DNA from: an uncultured bacterium
GTDB lineage: Bacteria > Bacteroidota > Bacteroidia > Bacteroidales > Bacteroidaceae
DNA: 64,000 bases
Assembly: GCA_905215555.1 (NCBI GenBank)
Contig: CAJMQU010000014.1
Location: 1-64,000 of the forward strand
Direction: 5' to 3'
The translations under genes were made by a program, and so were the position numbers. The notes beneath the pieces were generated by a model. The model was not told the DNA's origin. It saw only the letters and a list, made by a program, of their open reading frames with translations, and did not search any database. Positions 58,467 through 64,000 of the stretch are shown here, piece after piece; position 1 is the stretch's first letter; each line of letters starts with the position of its first letter.

Positions 58467-60704
58467 TTACTTCAATTCAAACGGTACCACCCCGCGGACA
58501 TCTGCAGAAGAAGCACCGATATAAGCCTTGAACTTACCCGGTTCGGCCGTCCATTCACCCGCCGTCTCATCATAGAACTTCAAGTCCTCCGGAGTTATAG
58601 TGAAGGAAACTTCTTTTTCTTCACCCGGTATCAAAGCTATCTTTCGGAAAGCCTTCAACTCTTTCACCGGGCGCAGGACACTGCATTTCTCATCACCGAT
58701 ATAAAGCTGCACGACCTCTTTTCCGGCAACGCTTCCTGTATTCTTCACGGGGATGGTTACAGTCAGTGTGCCATCAGCGGCAATCGTTTTGGCGGACGCT
58801 ACCGGTTTGCCATAAGCAAATGTCGTATAGCTCAGGCCATATCCGAAAGGAAACAAGGCCGGTGTTTTCTTAGTGTCATGCCAGCGATAGCCTACCAGGA
58901 TATCTTCCTTATAAACCTGCTTGATACTATCTCCCGGATAACTCAGTTCATCAAAGGCATGGGCGCCGCAATCTGTCAGTTTCACGGGGAAAGAGAAAGG
59001 TAGTTTTCCACTAGGATTGACCGCGCCACTCAAAACATCGGCAAGGGAATTGCCACCCATAGAGCCCAGATACCAGCCTTGCACAATAGCCGGAACTTTG
59101 TTCAGCCACGGCATCTCCACAGCATTACCACTCAGCAACACCAACACCAGATTCTTATTAACACTCAGCAAAGATTCTATCAATTCATTCTGCCCGAACG
59201 GCAAGCCATACGTCAGGCGGTCGCCGGCTTCACAGTCCTGGAAGTGATTTTTGTTTAATCCGCCGAATAAGATAACCAGGTCAGCATCTTTAGCCAGTTC
59301 CGTTGCAGCGATACGCAAAGAGTCTGTTATGGCCTGCGGGATTTCTTCGGCACGACCATACATAGGGCGTCCGGCGGCATAACCTTGGGTATAAGCCACC
59401 TTGTCACCATACAGGGAGCGCATACCATCCAACGGAGAAACCATATCCTTCACTTTCAGTTCGGAGGAGCCACCGCCCTCGTTCAACAAGCGGACGGCAT
59501 TATCACCAACTACCAGGATGCGCTGGTATTTTGCTGCATCAAGCGGTAATAGCGGGGCTGCGGTTTTCTGCCGGGAAGTTCCCTTGGAGGCAGTTGCCGG
59601 AGCATTCTTCAGAAGCACAATACCTTCGTTGCCAATCTCACGGGCTGCCCGGTAATGCTCTTCAGAAGTCAATGAGCCGTATGGCTTCTGACGATTCATC
59701 GCTGTACGGAATATCAGGCGGAGGATACGGGAAGCTTTATCATCCACCGTACTCACAGGAACTTTACCCTCCTTCAACATCCGGAGATAAGGACTTGCCA
59801 GATAATAATCGTCATAAGTAAATGCACTTTCAGAAGTCAGACCGTTGGTATAAGAGCCCATTTCAATGTCGAGGCCGTTCATGGCAGCTTCGTAGGTGTC
59901 GTGGGCACCGCCCCAGTCGGTTACAACTACGCCATCAAAGCCCCAGTCATCTTTCAATATCTTATTCAACATCAAGTCGTTGTGGCAGGCATGCTGACCA
60001 CGTATCTTGTTGTAAGCTCCCATCACTGTCCAGGCACCGCCTTGTTGTACGGCAGCTTTAAAAGCGGGCAGATAGATTTCGTGCAGGGCGCGGTCACTGA
60101 GTTCCACATCGATATGGCCGCGCCATAACTCCTGGTTGTTCAGCGCGTAATGTTTCACACTGACGGCTACACCGTTTTTCTGTACTTCCTGAATATAAGG
60201 CACACACATTACTCCCGCCAGATAAGGATCTTCACCCATATACTCAAAGTTCCGGCCATTCAACGGAGTACGATAGATATTAACGCCGGGACCGAGAAGC
60301 ACATCTTTTTCGCGATAACGCGCTTCTTCACCGATTGCCTTACCGTAGATGGCGGACATTTCCGGATTCCAGGTGGCCGCAAGGCAGGTCAGGGCGGGAA
60401 ATGCAGTGATACTATCGTTAGTCCATCCGGCATATCCCCAGTCATTCCAGTTGATTTCGGCACGGACGCCGTGGGGACCATCACTCATCCAAAGTTCGGG
60501 AATGCCGAGCCGGGGGACGCCGGGGCTGCTGAATTTACTCTGGGCATGGCAAAGGGCTACTTTCTCTTCCAACGTCATGCGGCTGAGAGCATCTTTCACG
60601 CGTGCTTCAATAGGTTGGGTATCATCTAAATACACAGGAGTCTGCGCTGTCAGAGTTCCTACTGAACAGACAAACAAAAGGGTTGCAAAGAGTTGTTTCT
60701 TCAT
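58467..60704 (-). CDS. GH3 beta-glucosidase/beta-xylosidase family enzyme
   Basis: The 745-residue exported enzyme has a signal peptide (MKKQLFATLLFVCSVGTLTAQ). The TIM-barrel domain (about 35-345) carries the nucleophile Asp263 (GVVVTDWGGAHD) and the substrate-binding SVKHYALNN (Lys184-His185). The alpha/beta sandwich (about 375-600) and the C-terminal fibronectin-III-like domain (about 655-735, VPVKNTGSVAGKEVVQLYIG) complete the long GH3 form. Insertion between domains has KNAPATASKGTSRQKTAAPLLPL. Beside GH31 and GH2 it probably cleaves the glucan backbone of oligosaccharides left after side-chain removal. It starts 51 bases after the GH2 gene. Confidence 0.92.
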   Translation of the reverse strand: MKKQLFATLLFVCSVGTLTAQTPVYLDDTQPIEARVKDALSRMTLEEKVALCHAQSKFSSPGVPRLGIPELWMSDGPHGVRAEINWNDWGYAGWTNDSITAFPALTCLAATWNPEMSAIYGKAIGEEARYREKDVLLGPGVNIYRTPLNGRNFEYMGEDPYLAGVMCVPYIQEVQKNGVAVSVKHYALNNQELWRGHIDVELSDRALHEIYLPAFKAAVQQGGAWTVMGAYNKIRGQHACHNDLMLNKILKDDWGFDGVVVTDWGGAHDTYEAAMNGLDIEMGSYTNGLTSESAFTYDDYYLASPYLRMLKEGKVPVSTVDDKASRILRLIFRTAMNRQKPYGSLTSEEHYRAAREIGNEGIVLLKNAPATASKGTSRQKTAAPLLPLDAAKYQRILVVGDNAVRLLNEGGGSSELKVKDMVSPLDGMRSLYGDKVAYTQGYAAGRPMYGRAEEIPQAITDSLRIAATELAKDADLVILFGGLNKNHFQDCEAGDRLTYGLPFGQNELIESLLSVNKNLVLVLLSGNAVEMPWLNKVPAIVQGWYLGSMGGNSLADVLSGAVNPSGKLPFSFPVKLTDCGAHAFDELSYPGDSIKQVYKEDILVGYRWHDTKKTPALFPFGYGLSYTTFAYGKPVASAKTIAADGTLTVTIPVKNTGSVAGKEVVQLYIGDEKCSVLRPVKELKAFRKIALIPGEEKEVSFTITPEDLKFYDETAGEWTAEPGKFKAYIGASSADVRGVVPFELK

Positions 60705-60755
60705 AATTATTACATTTAATAAGATAAGTAGTTAGTAGTTGGTAGTAAGTAGTTA

Positions 60756-63347
60756 CTATTTACTACTTGCAGCCATCACCGCCGATTTTAATCCGTCTGC
60801 CGTAGCCGTCACCTTAATCCCGCCTACCTGACCGTTGTTCTGAATCACCACCAGGCACTTTCCGTAAAAAGCCTTGCGACGGTCGGCCTTGAAGGGTTCC
60901 ATAGAAATGGGACTGCCATTATCCACACCGGCAATGAAACCCGCACCTTGCACATCAAACACGACCTGATTATCTGCATTCGGACAAAGGTTACCATCCT
61001 TATCCAATATCTCTACAGAGATGAAACAGAGGTCTTTCCCATCCGATTTTATTTCACTCCGGTCAGCCGTCAGCCGTATCTGCGCAGGTTCACCCGCAGT
61101 GTGGATTTCACGTTCAAGCACCGTCCTGCCATTCAGGCGGGAAACAGCGCGAACCACACCCGGTTCATACTTCACACGCCACATGGCATGAAAATCATCT
61201 TTCCCTTTCGTACGAACACCTTGTGACTTGCCATTCACGAAAAGTTCCACTTCATCGGCATTATTATAGTAAGCCCACATATCGATGTCCTGACCCTGCG
61301 TCCAGTTCCAATGCGGAAAGAGATGCAGCACTTTCCTTTCGGGATTCCATTCCGACTGATAGAGGTAATACACATCTTTCGGGAAACCGGCCAAGTCTAC
61401 AATTCCAAAATAAGAGCTGCGCGCCGGCCATCCGTAGGGAGTAGGTTCTCCGATATAGTCAAAGCCTGTCCAGACGTATTGTCCGCTGATAAAATCATTG
61501 TTCTTCACATGACGCATCGTTCCTTCATGGCTATTCCCCCAGGGCACATGACAGTTATCATAAGAGGAACAAGAGAATGAAGCATCATAATAAGGCTTAT
61601 CCCAGCGTTCAGGACAAAGCACCGTTTCATCACTCGGCATGCGGTAATAGCCACGAGTCATCAGCGCTGACACACTTTCGGTAACAATAAACGGCATACC
61701 GGGGAAATTTTCAGGAACACCTGCAAACCAATCGTCATGATAGTTAAAACCGATGATATCCAACGCTCCCGAACGGAATAAATGATTATTCGGGTTCGGT
61801 TCATTGCAGCCTGCCGTCACAGGACGGGTGGAATCCAGTTCCTTTACCATATCCACCAGTTTCTTCGTCAGCAAAGAGTTGACACTCATCTCACCGTCCT
61901 TAGCCAGCATACTCTTGTCATGCCCGAAGTTCAGTATCATGTTTGCCTCTTCCAAAGTCAATGTATCCGCTTTCGCATCCGACCATTGCTCCAGTACCTC
62001 ATTGCCAATGCTCCATATAAAGACAGAAGGATGGTTGCGGTCGCGAAGTATCAGGTCGGTCAGGTCGCGCTCGTGCCAGTCGTTGAAATAGCGAGAATAG
62101 TCATGGGCTGTTTTCCTTTTCCGCCACATATCGAATGTCTCGTCCATCACGATGAAGCCCATGCGGTCGCAAAGGTCGAGCAATTCCGGTGCAGGCGGAT
62201 TGTGGGCACAGCGGATGCCATTGCATCCCATCTCTTTCAGTATTTCCAGTTGGCGCTCTATAGCACGAACATTAACAGCAGCTCCCAGACAACCTAAATC
62301 ATGGTGCATACAGACACCGTTTATCTTCACTTGTTCTCCGTTCAGAATGAATCCTTTCTGTTCATCGAAACGGAAAGTGCGGATACCGACAGGAGTATCA
62401 TAGACATCAAGTACTTCACCGGTATTTTTCTCTTTGACAATGCTCCTTACTTTATATATATAAGGATTATCAAGACTCCAAAGGTTCGGATTGCCCAAGA
62501 CGATCTCCTGCTCCACCCGGTTCGGAACGGCAGAAATCATCTGAACCGCCGAAACAGCCTCTCCCACCACATTTCCGTCAGCATCAATCAACCGGGATTG
62601 CAGAATGACATCTGCCAGAGGAACAATCTCCGAATCGAACACAACATACGTGCCGTCGGCTTGCCTCACGGAATCCGTCATTTGCGCCTCAATATCGTAT
62701 TGTAATTGGGTACGTATCACTAACCGGGCATTGTTCTTAGATACTTCATCAGCCACAACATATGTGCCCCATTGCGATACGTGCACCGGATTGAGTTTTG
62801 CGAGCCACACATTGCGATAGATGCCGCAGCCTGAATACCAACGGGAATTGGGTTGCTCGGCATTGTCCACACGGACGGCAATGACGTTCTTTTCTCCCCA
62901 CTTGATATAAGGAGTCAGGTCGTAACCGAATGAAACATATCCGTAAGGACGTACCCCCAGGGAATGGCCGTTGATGAAAACTTCGGAGTTCATGTATACG
63001 CCGTCAAAATCAATCCTGAGACACTTGCCTTCGTCCGCTTTATCGGCAATAAAAGTCTTACGATACCAACCGATACCACCGGGCAATGCACCGCCACCCG
63101 TTCCGGAAGGATTATCCTTGCTGAATTCACCTTCAATAGCCCAGTCATGCGGCAGATTCAATGTCCGCCAGGCCGTGTCATCGTAATCAGGACGGGAGGC
63201 CAACGAATCATCACCCAAACGGAAAGTCCAGTCAGCAGTGAAGTCTTGTCGGCGGTCATTTGTCATCATCTTCTCAGCGGAAGTACAGCCACCCACCGTC
63301 AGAAAAAGAAGAAAACAGGATATTTGTATTAGTAATAATCGTTTCAT
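60756..63347 (-). CDS. GH2 beta-galactosidase-like lipoprotein
   Basis: The 863-residue lipoprotein has a lipobox LTVGGC (about Cys21). It follows the shorter GH2 plan: jelly roll (about 35-190, with GIGWYRKTF), immunoglobulin-like domain (about 195-325), TIM barrel (about 330-620), then two to three beta domains (DUF4982-like and a C-terminal domain with GKDLCFISVEILDKDGN). The acid/base is Glu450 (FIWSIGNEVLEQW) and the nucleophile Glu557 (PFIVTESVSALMTRG). I start at the ATG at 63347 because the lipoprotein signal begins there; an ATG at 63356 lies only 4 bases from a 20-bp hairpin. Confidence 0.9.
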   Translation of the reverse strand: MKRLLLIQISCFLLFLTVGGCTSAEKMMTNDRRQDFTADWTFRLGDDSLASRPDYDDTAWRTLNLPHDWAIEGEFSKDNPSGTGGGALPGGIGWYRKTFIADKADEGKCLRIDFDGVYMNSEVFINGHSLGVRPYGYVSFGYDLTPYIKWGEKNVIAVRVDNAEQPNSRWYSGCGIYRNVWLAKLNPVHVSQWGTYVVADEVSKNNARLVIRTQLQYDIEAQMTDSVRQADGTYVVFDSEIVPLADVILQSRLIDADGNVVGEAVSAVQMISAVPNRVEQEIVLGNPNLWSLDNPYIYKVRSIVKEKNTGEVLDVYDTPVGIRTFRFDEQKGFILNGEQVKINGVCMHHDLGCLGAAVNVRAIERQLEILKEMGCNGIRCAHNPPAPELLDLCDRMGFIVMDETFDMWRKRKTAHDYSRYFNDWHERDLTDLILRDRNHPSVFIWSIGNEVLEQWSDAKADTLTLEEANMILNFGHDKSMLAKDGEMSVNSLLTKKLVDMVKELDSTRPVTAGCNEPNPNNHLFRSGALDIIGFNYHDDWFAGVPENFPGMPFIVTESVSALMTRGYYRMPSDETVLCPERWDKPYYDASFSCSSYDNCHVPWGNSHEGTMRHVKNNDFISGQYVWTGFDYIGEPTPYGWPARSSYFGIVDLAGFPKDVYYLYQSEWNPERKVLHLFPHWNWTQGQDIDMWAYYNNADEVELFVNGKSQGVRTKGKDDFHAMWRVKYEPGVVRAVSRLNGRTVLEREIHTAGEPAQIRLTADRSEIKSDGKDLCFISVEILDKDGNLCPNADNQVVFDVQGAGFIAGVDNGSPISMEPFKADRRKAFYGKCLVVIQNNGQVGGIKVTATADGLKSAVMAASSK

Positions 63348-63360
63348 GTTATTCATTCTA

Positions 63361-63405
63361 TAAATGATAATTTGGCGAAGCAGAACTTCGCCAAATTATC
63401 ATTTA
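63361..63405 (-). terminator. 20-bp perfect hairpin between GH31 and GH2
   Basis: TAAATGATAATTTGGCGAAG (63361-63380) pairs fully with 63386-63405 around a 5-base loop. It begins 5 bases after the GH31 stop and ends 13 bases before the GH2 ATG at 63347. No U-tract follows on the minus strand, so it may limit translation or protect the RNA rather than end it. Confidence 0.55.
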
Positions 63406-63410
63406 ACTGT

Positions 63411-64000
63411 TCAAAGTTCCACCTTCTGCTCCTTCCCGTCATACTTCACCACCGTACCCTTGGCCTTCATATCGAAAGGTTGCGGTTTATCCTTACCTAC
63501 CTTTACGATATTGAACGTACGTTCTTTCAGCATACCGGGGAATTCACCTGTGCGGTCACCGATAGTCACAGTCGCTTCGGCATCGTTGTAAGTAAATGGA
63601 ATAGTGGCATATTGTCCCTTCTCATAATTATAATTCACACCTTCATCCTCATACAGCGTGAACGTACCGTCCTTACCTGCATAAACATACAGCGTAATTT
63701 CCTCCGCCGGTTTCTCATCGCTATACTGCATATCCGGACCATAAGGAACAATCGCTCCCTCACATACATAAAGCGGTATACGCTCATAAGGAGCATCCAC
63801 ATTCAGCCGCTGTCCTCCAGCCACATACTTTCCCGTATAGAAATCATACCACCCACAACCTGCCGGAAAATACACCTCACGGCTACGAGCACCGTATTCA
63901 TAAACCGGAGCCGCCATCAGTGCCGGACCGAACATGAACTGGTCACTTATATCATGCACTTTCGTATCTTCCGGGAAATTCATCACCAGCGGACGCATGA
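63411..64000 (-). CDS. GH31 alpha-xylosidase/alpha-glucosidase family enzyme, C-terminal part only
   Basis: The frame enters from the right edge; 195 full codons remain, without catalytic residues. MRPLVMNFPEDTKVHDISDQFMFGPALMAAPVYEYGARSREVYFP is the end of the GH31 barrel and first C-terminal beta domain. YVYAGKDGTFTLYEDEGVNYNYEKGQYATIPFTYND is the DUF5110 distal domain found in Bacteroides alpha-xylosidases. With GH2 and GH3 downstream it is probably an alpha-xylosidase acting on xyloglucan oligosaccharides (inference). Confidence 0.88.
   Translation of the reverse strand, partial: MRPLVMNFPEDTKVHDISDQFMFGPALMAAPVYEYGARSREVYFPAGCGWYDFYTGKYVAGGQRLNVDAPYERIPLYVCEGAIVPYGPDMQYSDEKPAEEITLYVYAGKDGTFTLYEDEGVNYNYEKGQYATIPFTYNDAEATVTIGDRTGEFPGMLKERTFNIVKVGKDKPQPFDMKAKGTVVKYDGKEQKVEL

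Overview
The window reads as chromosome of a gut Bacteroides or a close relative. The evidence is the Bacteroidales promoter form (TTTG, 19-21 bp, TAnnTTTG) found repeatedly upstream of genes, SusC/SusD pairs with an ECF sigma/FecR switch, Mfa1/FimA-type fimbriae, HU-like HIG proteins and the rpsU-xerC-hpf-tRNA gene order. Almost everything from 29 kb to the end is on the minus strand. No insertion sequence, prophage, CRISPR array or integrase other than housekeeping xerC was seen.

Region by region. 1-14 kb is housekeeping: the 3'-truncated end of a tRNA-Thr, hpf, xerC and rpsU (minus), an M24 aminopeptidase and a gamma-carbonic-anhydrase-like protein (plus), waaA (Kdo transferase), gltX, a PgpH-like 7TM-HD phosphodiesterase followed by two tandem paralogous membrane proteins of unknown function, then an LMW tyrosine phosphatase and priA. 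14-20.6 kb holds a small outer-membrane barrel protein and a five-gene type IX secretion core, porP-gldK-gldL-gldM-gldN. 20.6-27.5 kb is a mixed region: a gap with a short tandem repeat and a G10 tract, DUF488, a HipA-like kinase gene overlapping a DUF3037 gene, a convergent RecQ-like helicase with an unfamiliar C-terminal half, a small secreted protein, DUF2795, a PduO-type cobalamin adenosyltransferase and a degenerate methyltransferase-like protein. 27.5-29.1 kb is a secreted serine hydrolase.

29.2-36.1 kb is a fimbrial operon (OmpA/DUF3575 protein, DUF5119 lipoprotein, fimbrillin, 1078-residue tip-like fimbrillin) behind a well-formed promoter; the last gene carries a G9 tract. 36.3-55.6 kb is a polysaccharide utilization locus: a GH95-like enzyme, ECF sigma, FecR anti-sigma, SusC with an STN domain, SusD, a DUF1735/discoidin surface lipoprotein, GH92, GH2 and GH95. 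The sigma/anti-sigma control and the mannosidase, galactosidase and fucosidase set fit a host glycan target (N- or O-glycan); this is inference. 55.8-58 kb has two HU-like proteins around a sugar O-acetyltransferase, with a striking 30-bp perfect hairpin upstream of the second. 58.4 kb to the end is a second carbohydrate cluster, GH31 (cut by the window edge), GH2 and GH3, a set that matches what is known for xyloglucan breakdown in Bacteroides.

The most unusual items are the T9SS core in this genus, the GH95-related 722-residue enzyme that keeps the GH95 catalytic residues in an otherwise divergent sequence, the HipA-like/DUF3037/helicase neighbourhood, the hairpin leader at 58.1 kb, the G9 tract in the fimbrial gene and a textbook Shine-Dalgarno in front of hpf. 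All functional calls come from reading the sequence; no database search was possible.
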